64,000 nt of DNA from Plasmodium brasilianum (lineage: Eukaryota; Apicomplexa; Aconoidasida; Haemosporida; Plasmodiidae): the NCBI RefSeq assembly GCF_023973825.1, contig NC_090126.1, forward strand, positions 1,907,001 to 1,971,000. The letters run 5' to 3'. Under the pieces are notes generated by a model that was not told the origin of the DNA, made no database searches, and saw nothing but the letters and a program-made list of their open reading frames with translations. Positions 22,057 to 33,773 of the stretch are shown here, piece by piece. Positions within the stretch are counted from its first letter, which is position 1, and each line of letters begins with the position of its first letter. Position numbers and translations under genes: made by a program.

Positions 22057-22575
22057 TTTAAAATGGACCACCAGGTTGATTTTGCATCAAATGATCAAGC
22101 ATTCGTCGATATGAGGGTGTAAGTACCTGCACGTGATCTTGTATATATAAATATATATATGCATATACATATTGATACGCATGTGCATACAGGTATATGT
22201 CTATATGTATGTTTCTTGCGCGTGTTTTATAGGCCAACTTTGCCTGCACAATTATGCTTTATGCCAGTTTGATGAAACACACGTATCATTCAAATTCACC
22301 ATACATCAATGAATATTCAACAGTTCGAGATTTACATTAAACATTAAACACTGAACATTTTCAGTGTAAAGAAAGGACAGCTTGGTTCAGTTTTGTTGCT
22401 AGTGTTTCCCTTGTTCATATAAGTTACTTAATATTTACTCCTTTTTTTTTTTTTTTGCGTTTATTATAGTTCTACCAACTGGTGTACCATTTGCGTTTTA
22501 CATTTCATTCTGCAAATATATACATACATACATATACATATACATATACATATGCATATTCGTATACAATTTTAA
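22057..22575. other. GC-elevated island, candidate three-exon small gene
   Basis: Plus-strand model: exons 22063-22116, 22233-22282 and 22470-22575 join in frame to 69 aa. The ATG context is AAAATGG, donors are GTGTAAG and GTATCA, and acceptors are TTTTATAG and a long T-tract ending TTATTATAG. The peptide begins MDHQVDFASNDQAFVDMR and then has a hydrophobic segment (FACTIMLYASLMKH). A donor at 22265 would change the third-exon frame to LPTGVPFAFYISF. A competing minus-strand reading at 22126-22058 ends SYRRMLDHLMQNQPGGPF before a stop. The plus model has better splice signals. I do not recognise the product, and a non-coding RNA remains possible. Confidence 0.35.
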
Positions 22576-24039
22576 TTAAATTTCAAGTATAATTTTAAAA
22601 ACAAAAAGGTGCCTATTAAAAACATATTTTAAAGTTTTGCCGGTTTTTCCGGTTTTTCCTGTTTTGCCTGTTTTGCCTGTTTTGCCTGTTTGCCTGTTCG
22701 TTTGTTCGTTTGTTCGTTCGTTCTTTGTTTTTTGAATTTATTTTTATGGCCCTTTAAAATACGGCGTGTGAAAAATTCTATAAAAATAAAATAAAAATAT
22801 AATGGTATAAGTATTTGTATATGTATATCCTTGCGTTCATACTGTATTATGCTGCATTTTGTTTGTTATTAATAGGGTTTATATATAAAAAAAAAAAGGG
22901 AATAATGTAGAAAGCATATTTAACAAAAATTAGATAATCGTACTACTGGTAACATGAAAAAAATTTTTTTACGAATGCATCCATATGAGTGTACATCCTC
23001 TAGAACGTACATCCATATATACATACCCACTTATACATTTTTATTTTTATTTTATGCCAAGTTTAAGAAAGGTTATAAAATGCCACATTCATTTTCATGT
23101 TCAGGAATATAACAGCAGATATGTTTTTTCCTTTCCGAAGAATAAAGATTAATAAAACTTATTTTGATGATATACTTACAAACATATATCTTTGTAAGAA
23201 TTTTACACAAATATTTTTTAATTGAATAAAAGATAAATATTTGACCTTTTTTTTACAGAAAACACGTGAAAAAAGGAAAAACAAATTTTATGTAATTAAA
23301 AGGTTCATTACGATTGTGCGTTCATATATGTATATATTATTTTTTTTTTTTTTTTGTCATACATTTATTTATATATATATATGTATATATGTATATATAT
23401 TTATTTATAAAATAAGAGATAAAAAGTACTATACTTTGTCTGCGTAAATATGATGCATGCTTTTTTGAATTGGCCATTTACACATAGCATGTACGTATGT
23501 ATGTATATACATACTTGTATGTGTGCTTACTTGTTGCTTTTTTTCAATAGTATTTATATGACTTTTTAACTTAGATTTGTTATTACACTACCTTGCCATA
23601 CGTGATGTAGAAGCTTTTTTGGAAACTCCGAATAGTTTTGATTAACACATATATTTCTTGATAATTTTTTTTTTTTTTTTTTTTTTTTATATTCCTCTTT
23701 TTGTTTTAATTTATTGTACACTTACCGCTATATGTGTTTTATTCTTTGAATAAAATCTGGTGTGTTTTACATATTAATAAAAAGTACTTACTAATTTTTG
23801 TTTTTTTCTTTATTCATTAACTGTATTTATTTGTTTTTTATCCGTAAATTTGTGATATGTTATGTGTATATATGACATAATATTGTAACGCTTGTTCATT
23901 TGGTATATTTTTACATCAAGGGCTGAAATTTGTGTATTATATTTTCGTTTTACTGTTTCATTTTTCTTTTTAAAACGAAAAAAAATGTATGTCTATTAAT
24001 ATACATACATGTACACGTACATATACATATATGTAAATA

Positions 24040-24205
24040 TATGTTTGTTTGTATGTATGTATGTTTGTGTGTACGTTTGTATGTACGTTTGTATGTACGT
24101 TTGTATGTATGTTAGTATGTATGTTAGTATGTATGTTAGTATGTATGTATGTTTGTATGTATGTATGTTTGTATGTATGTATGTTTGTATGTATGTATGT
24201 TTGTT
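24040..24205. repeat. TGTATG/TGTTTG/TACGTT tetranucleotide-type array
   Basis: A degenerate array of GTAT and GTTT tetramers (for example TGTATGTATGTTTG repeated). All frames read Cys/Val/Met/Tyr and are not coding. Confidence 0.9.
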
Positions 24206-24673
24206 TATTTGTTTTTCTTTTTTTAAAGGGCACCATATTATGCTGCTTTAATTGACATGTTCGATTACGTTTTATAATTTAAAGAAGTTGCAAGGTTTTT
24301 TTTCCCTTTCTTTTATTTTTTTCTTTTTCCTTTGCTTTTTTTTTTGTTCTCATTTTACCTTATCGCTCTTTATTTTTTAACGTAACATACACACATATAT
24401 ATAATAAGTGTGTATGTATATATATGTATTATGTACATGCGCATATGTACGTGTGTGTCCATTTCAAATGGACATATAGTTTGTAATGACTTTGTATTTC
24501 TATCCTTTTCTATTTTCACATGTTAACATCATAAATAATAATAAATGAAAAGTATGTTGCGTATGTGTGTGTTTCTTTTCTTTTTTTCTTTCCTTTAAAA
24601 AATTGAACAAATCTATTTGCATTCATTTTACTGAAAGAGAGTGATTTGACGAATTTACGTAGGACAGGATAAA

Positions 24674-27600
24674 ATGAATCAATATGAACAATGGAATCGT
24701 AGAATTCGGGTATGTGTGAAAGGATGTACAGCAAAGATGTAAGATATGACAAAGATAGCAGCGATGGAAGGGATAACAAACGAGAGAAAAAAATAGAAAA
24801 GAAAAAAAAATGTTTTAATGGGGGATTATACAAGAGTTAAAAATACTTATCAATATGGCTCAAAACGCGTGCTGAGTATTGTCGATTTATTTTCCTTTTG
24901 TTAAAATGTTGCTCATATGTATGTACATACGTGTATATATATATATATATTTGTATTTATATTTATATATATATATTTATTCATTTATCTGTTCATTTGT
25001 TTATTTTTTTTTTTTATTTTTTTTTTTTTGTTCGCTTTTGTTAGACCATTTGGTACTGCAGCAGTTTATACGTTGAGTACAAAAATGCGCTCAGAAAATC
25101 GAGGAAACTACCGGTGGAAAAAAAAACGGAGTACTGGGAAAAGAAACATGAAGAATTTGCTACGAAGATGTTAAATAATATTTACGAACTCCGGGGTGAG
25201 TAAAAAAAGAGAAATGGAAAGAGAAATGGAAATAGAAATAGAAATAGAAATAGAAGGAGAAATAGAAAGAGAGAGAGAATGAAAAAGAGGAGAGAGCAAG
25301 AACATTCATGCATAATTACAACCCGTGTGCATGTGCTTGAACATAAATGTACATTCATGTGAGCAACATAAGACATCCATGGTATTAATTCACCCAGTAG
25401 TACACGAATAAATATGAATTTCCTTAACATTTTAACAGGCTGGTGGGTTAAGGTAGGTCAATTTTTAAGTACTCAGGAAAATATCATGCCCGTGGCATAT
25501 ATAGAGAAGTTTACCAAATTGCAGGACATGATGCCTACGTCCTCATTTGACAAAATAGAAGCGATTTTGAAAAAGGAACTAGGTGAGTATATTATAGTTT
25601 CATTTTCCCTTACGTTTGCGAATTTTGGTCCATCATATATAGTTCCACCGTATATAGTTCCTCCGTATATAGTTCTACCATATATGGTTTTACCATATTT
25701 AGTTCTACCTTATCTAGGTGTTCTACATTCTGTTCTGCATTTTGTTCTACATTCTGTTCTACATTCTGTTCTACATTTTGTTCTACATTTTGTTCTACAT
25801 TCTGTTCTACATTTTATCCTGTTTCATTTTATCCTGTTTCATTTTACCCTGCCTCATTTTATCGCGTCTAACTTTTTGAACATCGAGCTGGTGCTTACGT
25901 GTGCGACAACCCACATCACGTATAGCTAGTTTATATTATGCCTTAATGAACGCATTTTAATTTAATTTTATTCTATTTTATTTTTTTTTTAACAAAACTA
26001 GGAAATATATATGACATATTCGAGAATATTGATAAGGAGCCGCTGGCCAGTGCTTCCATAGGGCAGGTGCATAAAGCCAAGTTAAAAAAATACGAAAAAG
26101 ATATAAACACTATGAGTGAACAAGATATAAATAGAAACGATTATAATGTTATAGTAAAAATCCAACATGAAGGAATAGATCAATTTTTATCTTCTGATAT
26201 AAATACACTAAAAAAGGTTTCTTGGGCATTTGGATTAATTGATAAAAATTTCTATTTTACTGATTTTATTGATGAATGGCAAGATTCTGCATCTAGAGAA
26301 TTAAATTATAAATATGAATTATATCATCAACTATTAGCTTATAATACTTTTAAAAAATCTAAAATTCCATTAAAGATACCCAAAATATATTGTGCTTATA
26401 CAACGTCTAAAGTGTTAGTAATGGAATATATTAAAGGATTTAAAATTACAGACATAAATTCGATCAAAAAATATAATGTCGATGCGTATGATTTGGTTTA
26501 TAAAATCATCGATTATTTCGCTTATCAAATTCATAATGATGGTTTCTTTCATGGGGATCCGCACCCGGGAAACATACTCGTTATGATTGAGGATGCGGGA
26601 AAAAAGGAGAAGAGTCGGGCGAGAAGCAATAAAAGGAACAGAAGCGTTCATAGGAAGAGAAGTGATAACAGGAAGAGAAGTGCTAACAGGAAGAGAAGTG
26701 CTAACAGGAAGAAAAGTGCTAACAGGAAAAGATACACAGATGGAAATTGTCAAACGGGGAACTATTCTGGTGAACAGCCGATTAACATACGAAATGATAG
26801 GGTTAACGAGGGTAAACATGTAAACAATAGTATATATAGTAGTAAAGAAAATGTTAGCATTACAGAAAATGATAGTGTGCATAACAATTCTTTAGGTGCT
26901 GTTTCTAATGCATCTATCGAAGAATTTATAGATTCTAGATACAACATTGCCAAGATGAAAAGTATTTCAAGTAATACAACGAATAATGTACTTCATAAAT
27001 CTTGTAGTTTTGTAGACTATACTACTAATAAGAAAAAGGAAAGTCTATCTAATAAAGTATTAAAAGAAGATTATGATTTTGTTATAAATGAAAATATCAA
27101 TGGTCAAGGGTCCATAAGAAAATGTATATCAAAATCCGACGAGTGCATTTCGTCTTCAAAAGCTACAGGGGATACGACGTTCACACAAGCACAAAATAAA
27201 AAAGAGAACGAACGAAATTTAACAAAATTGGTTGAACATGCGCGTGGCAGCCTTCTACACACAGAGCAAAATTTGTTCCCCGAAAGTATCGATGATTTAA
27301 CAGAGAAGGGGGAAGAAGGAGCAGCAGGGAAAGACGCAGTAGTAGGAGCAAATGGAGCAGTAGGAGAAGACGAAGCAACGGGGGAAGACACTGTAGCAGG
27401 GGCAGAGGCAGAGGAAGAAGAAGGGGATAGGGTGAAAATTGGATCAAGTAAATTCGTACCTGTTATAATCGATTGGGGGTTGATAAAGCAATTGGATGGA
27501 GTGATGAAACTAGCTTTCTGCAAATTGGTGTACAGTATCAACTGCATGAACGTGTTAAATATAATCGAGGCGTTTGAGGATATGGGTTTTTGCTTTAAGG

Positions 27601-30600
27601 AAAATTTTACGTATGACCCAGAAATATATATAGAGAATTTGAAAAATTTTTTTTTTAAAAAGTTAGAAGAGTCGAAAAGCAAAGGAAACGATGGAGTTAA
27701 AGAAGATGTTAATGATAATGAAGAACCAAATAAGCATAAAAATGTAGACATGTTGAGAAATATTGATAAAAAGGATGTTTATGATAAAAACCCTATAAGT
27801 GATGTACCTAAAGATATCATATTTTTTATGCGTGTTGCTTCTTTATTACATGGATTATGTACACAAATGGATGTTAAAATAAATTATTTAAGTATCTTTT
27901 CAAGAAGAGCAAAAGAAGCATTAGAAAAAATTTACAAGCCTATGAATAAATCGATATATACTATTCCTATTGATAAGATACCCAATTCGTTTTTAGAAAA
28001 AAGAATACATAATTTATTAAAAAAATTATATGAACAGAAAAAAATATTAGGATGCCAGGTAGCTATTATACATAATAAGAAAATTGTTGTTGATACATGT
28101 GTTGGTATCACAAGTACTATTGATAAAAGACCTATAACAAGGCATTCCTTGTTTAATGGTTATTCTTTAAATAAAGTGATTTTAACCATTGCCTTAATTC
28201 ATCTTATTTCGAATTCTGTAAATGAACATCATTCCATGGATAGTATACCTTTAAATCTTGATAAAAAGAAAAAAATAAATCAGCAAGATGCGAAAGATGA
28301 TATAATAAAAAAGGAAGTAAACTCAACCAAAGAAGAGGAAGAAAAAGTAAATGATCACAGCGTATATGTGAGTGAACAAATTAGAAACATTAACAAAATA
28401 GAGAATGACTATTTTGTTACAGTAACAAAGGACAACTTGTATTTTCAAGATTCACAATACAAGGGAAAGGGCAATAGGGGCGTTACAGCGCATGCAAACA
28501 CGGAAGGCATTGATGAAGATATTGATGCCCATGCTTGTGCAGTTGCAACGAGCCCTATCGCCTCTGGTGGAGTTTCTAACCCTGAGAATAATAATCATAT
28601 GGACGATGGACTCATGGATGTGCGTAGTCTAAACAACTACAGCAGCATATATGGAAAGAATAACAACTACAGTAGATACTGCAGAAATTTCAACTGTAGT
28701 GAGAGCAGCAGCGGGGGGGAGGGAAGTGGAAAGGCAGGAACTATTTTTGAACTCGGAAGGAAGAAAAAGATGAGCAAGAGTGGAAGAAACAATGATAGCA
28801 GTTGTGGAAGAAACAATGATAGCAGTTGTGGAAGAAACAATGATAGCAGTTGTGGAAGCAATAATGTAAGCAACTCTGGGAGCAACAACTCAAACTCTCA
28901 GGACAAAGACCATGTAAGAGGAAATTATCTGTTCTCGGAAAATTTCATTAAAGATATCGAGTCAAAGCAGATAGAGAATTTTAAAAACATGATTAACGAA
29001 TATATATGTAATTACTGGGATGGATTTATTTGTAATAATAAAAAAAATATAACAATAAAGGATGTACTGACTTTGAAGTGTTTCATTAGAAAACCTTTTC
29101 ATGACAAAATAACTTTAAGCAAGTTTATAGATTATGAACAGATGATTAACATGATAGAAAATTCGAAAAATTATAATGTAACAAATAAATCAAAAAAGTA
29201 TGGGGAATATTTATATTTAATTGATACGTATATTATTTCAGAAATCATTCGTAGTATATCTGGATTAAAGTATTATGAGTATATATACAAATATATTATA
29301 AAACCTTTAAATCTAAATGAAGAAATGTTTATTCCTATCCCTTCCTATTTGTTAAAGAAGAACGAAGAAGAATTAAAAAAAAGGAACAATAATGGTAATT
29401 GCAATAGTAATAGTAACAACAGTAATAATTATTATAGTAATCATAATAATTATAGTAATCATAATAATTATAGTAATAATAATTATTATAGTAATAATAA
29501 TTATTATAGTAATAATAACACAAATGCTAACAAAAGGGGGAAAACATTTCTTAAAAGTAAAAAACAGTCTGCACCTAAGGACAGTGCTCATAACTTTAAC
29601 AGTAATGAGTTCCTGTCAACTTCGTTCGTGTCGAGGAAAAACAAAAAGTTAAACGGTGCTTCCAGTGCACATAACGCACCTAACCCGACTAGTGGCATAT
29701 TTGATGATAAGCATTATATTGTTTTTAGAGGTTATATGAAGAAGGAAAATAATATATTGATAAATAAATATGAAAGTAAAAAAAAAAATGTTGCTCCTAA
29801 TGAATCCAAGACAATCAACAGGAGAACCATAAGTGTGGAGGTTTGTTTCTCGTCCAGAAAAAATATTTATCATGATAGCAATAAAAGTGTTATGAAGCAC
29901 AGCAGCGTTGTTAAGGGTAAAATGTTTTCCACGGGTATGTTCGACTCCACAAGGGGGATCTTATCCCAGGGCATGAGGTACAGGGGAAAGGCAAAGAAGG
30001 ATAAAGAAGCGAAGGAGAAGGATAAAGAGCAGAATGAGAAGGATAAAGAAGCGAAGGAGAAGGATAAAGAAGCGAAGGAGAAGGATAAAGAGCAGAATGA
30101 GAAGGATAAAGAGCAAAATGAGAAGGATAAAGAGCAGAATGAGAAGGATAAAGAGCAGAATGAGAAGGATAAAGAGCAGAATGAGAAGGATAAAGAGCAG
30201 AATGAGAAGGATAAAGAAGCGAAGGAGAAAGATAAAGAAACGAAGGAGAAGGATAAAGAAGCGAAGGAAAAGGATAAAGAAGCGAAGGAGAAGGATAAAG
30301 AGCAGAATGAGAAGGATAAAGAAGCGAAGGAGAAGGATAAAGAATCAAAGGAGAAGGATAAAGACTTAGCTGGGAACAATACTTCCCAGAAAGATGTAGT
30401 TCAGAATAACACTACCGAGAAAAGCAGAGTGAACATTCTGGTGAATAACAAAAACGTGGAAGATGCATGTAACAAAACGAAATTTACCTCGAACAAGGGG
30501 CTGGAAAGCAGCCTAAAGAATAGAGAAATGATTAGTTTTAAAAGTAGGTTTTTAAATCATGTAGACATTTTAAAAGTGAAGACGAAAAAAATCAATGATT

Positions 30601-33600
30601 CTATAAAAAATATGTATGAGAATAATGAGAATACCTTTTTAAGAAATTTTTTTATGTCTCATAAGAAAAATGATAATAAACATAATAGTTTAGATCATAG
30701 GAATGTAGAAGTTAATTATATATATGATAAAAAATTGCAATATAAAAAAAATTTCAATGAGAAATTTGGTAATAGTTTTTATTATAATGAAATTATGAAT
30801 GATGTAAGAACGTATAATTTGGAGAGTACATGGAAATTAAAAAATATAAACAAATTAACATCTAAGTTGAGGTCAGGAGACAAAAATAAAAGAAATTATA
30901 TTTTAAATGGGAAGGATAAGGATAGTGGAAAGGATAATACGAGATCACGTAGATGCACAAATATTAAAACAGCAGAATATAATTTAAAAAACTACAGTCA
31001 TAACAATGATAGTACTATTTCTTATAATACTAATACAGATGGTTTTATACTTAAATATCAAAATGATATGAATGATTTATTAGATTATAATGTAAACCTT
31101 TTGTCTAATAGTTTTTTAAAAAAATTTTCAGGGTATAAGAATAAAAAACATGGCACCAGTAGTGATATTAGTACCAATCATATATACACACTAGAAGAAG
31201 ATAGCAAATTCTATAAGTTTTCTTATGATGAGAATATTAGAACGTTATATGAAAATGTAGATACGAAAACAAGTGGAGATGAATCAGCGAATAGTTTGCT
31301 GAAGGAGAAATATGACAGCTATCAAAGGAGAAACAAAAAATACCGTAAATTGTTTAAATATATCAAGGATTTAAAAAAGTATATAAAAAGGAGGGAAGAC
31401 AAGATTAGGAACGCGAATTCAACTACTTTTAAAGGAGGCAGCAGTGATAATATAGGTAGTACTAATGTAGGTGGTACTAATGTAAATAGTAGTAATGTAG
31501 CTAGTAGTAATGTAGCTAGTAGTAATGTAGGTGGTACTAATGTAGGTGGTACTAATGTAGCTAGTAGTAATGTAGCTAGTAGTAATGTAGCTAGTAGTAA
31601 TGTAGCTAGTAGTAATGTAGCTAGTAGTAATGTAGCTAGTAGTAATGTAGGTGGTACTAATGTAGGTAGTACTAATGTAAGTAGTAGCAGCAATAACAAA
31701 GGTGCAGTGTCAGATGGGAAGGATAATTATGCTAAAAACGTTATTAAGGAAGACGAAGAACTGTTAAAGAAACTAATTGAATACAAGTATTCCATATTAC
31801 AAAGACAAAGAAAAAATATCATGAAAAAGAAAAATAAGAAAAATATTTACATGAATGAATATTCGGACGAAATAGAAATGTTTAGTGATACGGAAAGCGA
31901 ATACAATAGTTCAGAAGCGGAGCATGATGGACATCGCACAAGGCATTGGGACGATTATCATGGTAACAACCAACGTGATAGTGATAACAACAATACGTAC
32001 GAAATGAAAAAGAGAAGAAGCATTAATGAAAAGAAAAAGAAATTGGAGGTTTATCTCATCATGAATAATCTATATAATAAATATAATAAGGGAATAATAC
32101 CAGAGGAAAGTCATACAATAAATAAAAAGACAGATGTATACTGGAGGTTGGCATATGCAAAGAGGGATATAAACCTAGTTGATACTGTATCAAACAATGA
32201 CTGGAATGAGAAATTTGATAGCATTTTTAAGTCCAAGGTGAAAACCAAGAGAAATGGTGGTACTTCTGGAGGTAGTGGTAGTGTAGACGATATTAGTGGT
32301 AGTGATACCGAGATGGACGAAAGCAATCATATAGCAAATGAGAAAGATATCACAAATCGCAATAATAGTAGTAATAATAACAACAGTAATAGTAATAATA
32401 ATAGTAAAAATAATAATGGTAACAACAATAGTAACAATATCAGTAACAACTGTAACAATAGCAGTAACAACTGTAACAATAATAATACCATGAGTGAGAA
32501 CATCCACCTGGAAACAAAACTAAAAAACTATGTAGATACCTTCAATGTGAAGCAGTATAATAAATACATTACCTCTTTTCAGTTAGCACAGGCAAAACCT
32601 TATGTAGTTGATCCATTAATATATGATTCCAAAAAAATACTTGATAAATTCATTCCAATTAATGGAAGATATACTGCTAGAGCTTTGTGCAAAATTTTAG
32701 CCTTTACTAATAATCAATTTTTCTTCCCCTCATATATTATGAACAAAGTCAGGAAAACTTATTCACTTGATAACAGTATAGAATCTTTAATGCTAACGGG
32801 AGGTATGAGTAGAAAATGGGGGATGGGATTTCAACTCTTTGAATGCGAATATCAAAATGAAATAAATGAAAACTTTTATATGTTCAGGAAAAAGAGGAAA
32901 ACAAAAGGAAAGCACAGGAATAGAACAAAAAAGATGAATAAAGAAAATGCAAATGTTTTAAAAAAGAAAAGAATTGTTGGATATGGACAATCAGACTTCT
33001 CTGGATGTCTAGCCATTTCGTTTCCCGAAATTGATCTTTCACTTACAATACTCTTATCAGATATTTTTAAGGGAGCTGATGTAATTTATATGGCAAAAGA
33101 AAAAAAATTAATTTTACGTGGAAATATTGAGATCTGCGTTTAAGAAAAAAAATAAAAATACACGGCGTTTGTTTGTATGTATATGTGTATGTATGTGTAT
33201 GTATGTGTGTGTATGTATATATGTATATATGTGTGTATGTATATGTATATATGTGTGTATGTATATGTATATATGTGTGTATGTATATGTATATATGTGT
33301 GTATGTATATGTATATATGTGTGTATGTATATGTATATATGTGTGTATGTGTATGTATATATGTGTGTATGTGTATGTATATATGTATGTATGTGTATGT
33401 ATATATGTGTGTATGTATATGTGTGCATGAGTGTCGGCATACATTTATATAGCTTATATTCTTGATCCATGAAACCACTTCCAAATTTTTTACCTTCGAA
33501 AAATGTCCTGTTTATTTCATTCATAAATGGAAATTTTGTACAAAAGTTATTTTGAATAGATATTTTGCAGAAATTTTTTATATTTTTATATATTCTTATA

Positions 33601-33773
33601 TATTTTTTTAATTTTTTTATATATTTTTTTATTTTTCATTTATTTTTATTTTCCCCCTCCGTTTTTATTATTAGGTGGCGCATCTCATATTGGACTACGT
33701 GCTGAAATTATATGGCTTAAAACCGAAGTGGAAATTACCTATAAAAGTGTCTGAGCTAATTAAAATTTTGTAG
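24674..33773 (+). CDS. ABC1/ADCK-type atypical kinase fused to beta-lactamase-like serine hydrolase
   Basis: Proposed exons are 24674-24709, 25045-25195, 25439-25582, 26002-33080 and 33675-33773; they join without phase conflict to 2502 aa. ABC1 (UbiB/ADCK) motifs are KVGQFLSTQ (exon 3), ASIGQVHKA, HGDPHPGN (residues 294-301) and the magnesium-binding DWG (601-603, DFG equivalent). A basic and acidic low-complexity insert of about 300 aa lies between the last two. A beta-lactamase/LACTB-like domain begins near residue 780 and has the SxxK motif (Ser832-LN-Lys835). Its C-terminal blocks (NGRYTARALCK, WGMGFQLF, GYGQSDFSG) appear only after more than 1000 aa of insert. ABC1-lactamase fusions are known in plants. 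The family acts in mitochondrial or plastid quinone and lipid metabolism; the substrate here is unknown. Exons 1 and 5 are inferred from phase and splice sites. Without the last splice, translation would stop at 33143. Confidence 0.88.
25625..25860. repeat. Degenerate repeats in ABC1 intron 3
   Basis: TATATAGTTCC.CCG copies are followed by 12-bp TTCTACATTCTG/TTTTG copies and TTTTATCCTGTTTCA copies. They fill the intron between 25583 and 26001. They keep the upstream exon frame open for a while but have no coding character. Confidence 0.85.
28780..28880 (+). repeat. Coding 24-bp repeat in ABC1-lactamase gene
   Basis: Three to four copies of a 24-bp unit reading GGAAGAAACAATGATAGCAG plus TTGT encode GRNNDSSC. 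They lie in the large insert of the lactamase-like domain. Confidence 0.85.
29990..30365 (+). repeat. Coding 21-bp repeat encoding KDKEQNE / KDKEAKE
   Basis: About 17 copies of a 21-bp unit (AAGGATAAAGAGCAGAATGA plus G, and an AAGCGAAG variant) encode a highly charged Lys/Asp/Glu tract, likely a long charged helix, within the lactamase-domain insert. Confidence 0.95.
31445..31690 (+). repeat. Coding 15-bp repeat encoding (ASSNV/GGTNV)n
   Basis: About 16 copies of GCTAGTAGTAATGTA or GGTGGTACTAATGTA encode Ala/Gly-Ser/Gly-Ser/Thr-Asn-Val repeats in the ABC1-lactamase protein. Confidence 0.95.
33170..33430. repeat. 22-bp TATATGTGTGTATG array in the last ABC1 intron
   Basis: About ten copies of a 22-bp unit based on GTGTGTATGTATATGTATAT. 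In the five-exon model it lies inside the final intron (33081-33674) of the ABC1 kinase gene. All frames read Tyr/Ile/Cys/Val/Thr/His and are artefacts. Confidence 0.9.

Larger units (their letters stand above)
21607..24673. other. Divergent intergenic region capping enzyme-ABC1
   Basis: Both flanking genes start from this region, so it should hold two promoters. It also contains a GC-elevated island at 22057-22575 (listed separately), GTTTTGCCT repeats at 22645-22700, many poly-T runs, and a TGTATG/TGTTTG tetranucleotide array at 24040-24205. Confidence 0.6.

Noticed and set aside
29335..29650. Ile- or Tyr-only frames over an AAT/TAT-rich stretch
   Set aside because: Shadows of the Asn/Ser/Tyr low-complexity coding segment of the ABC1-lactamase gene.
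33067..33524. Several overlapping frames rich in His/Thr/Tyr/Ile or Val/Cys/Met
   Set aside because: They arise from a GTATAT-type microsatellite in the last intron of the ABC1 gene.
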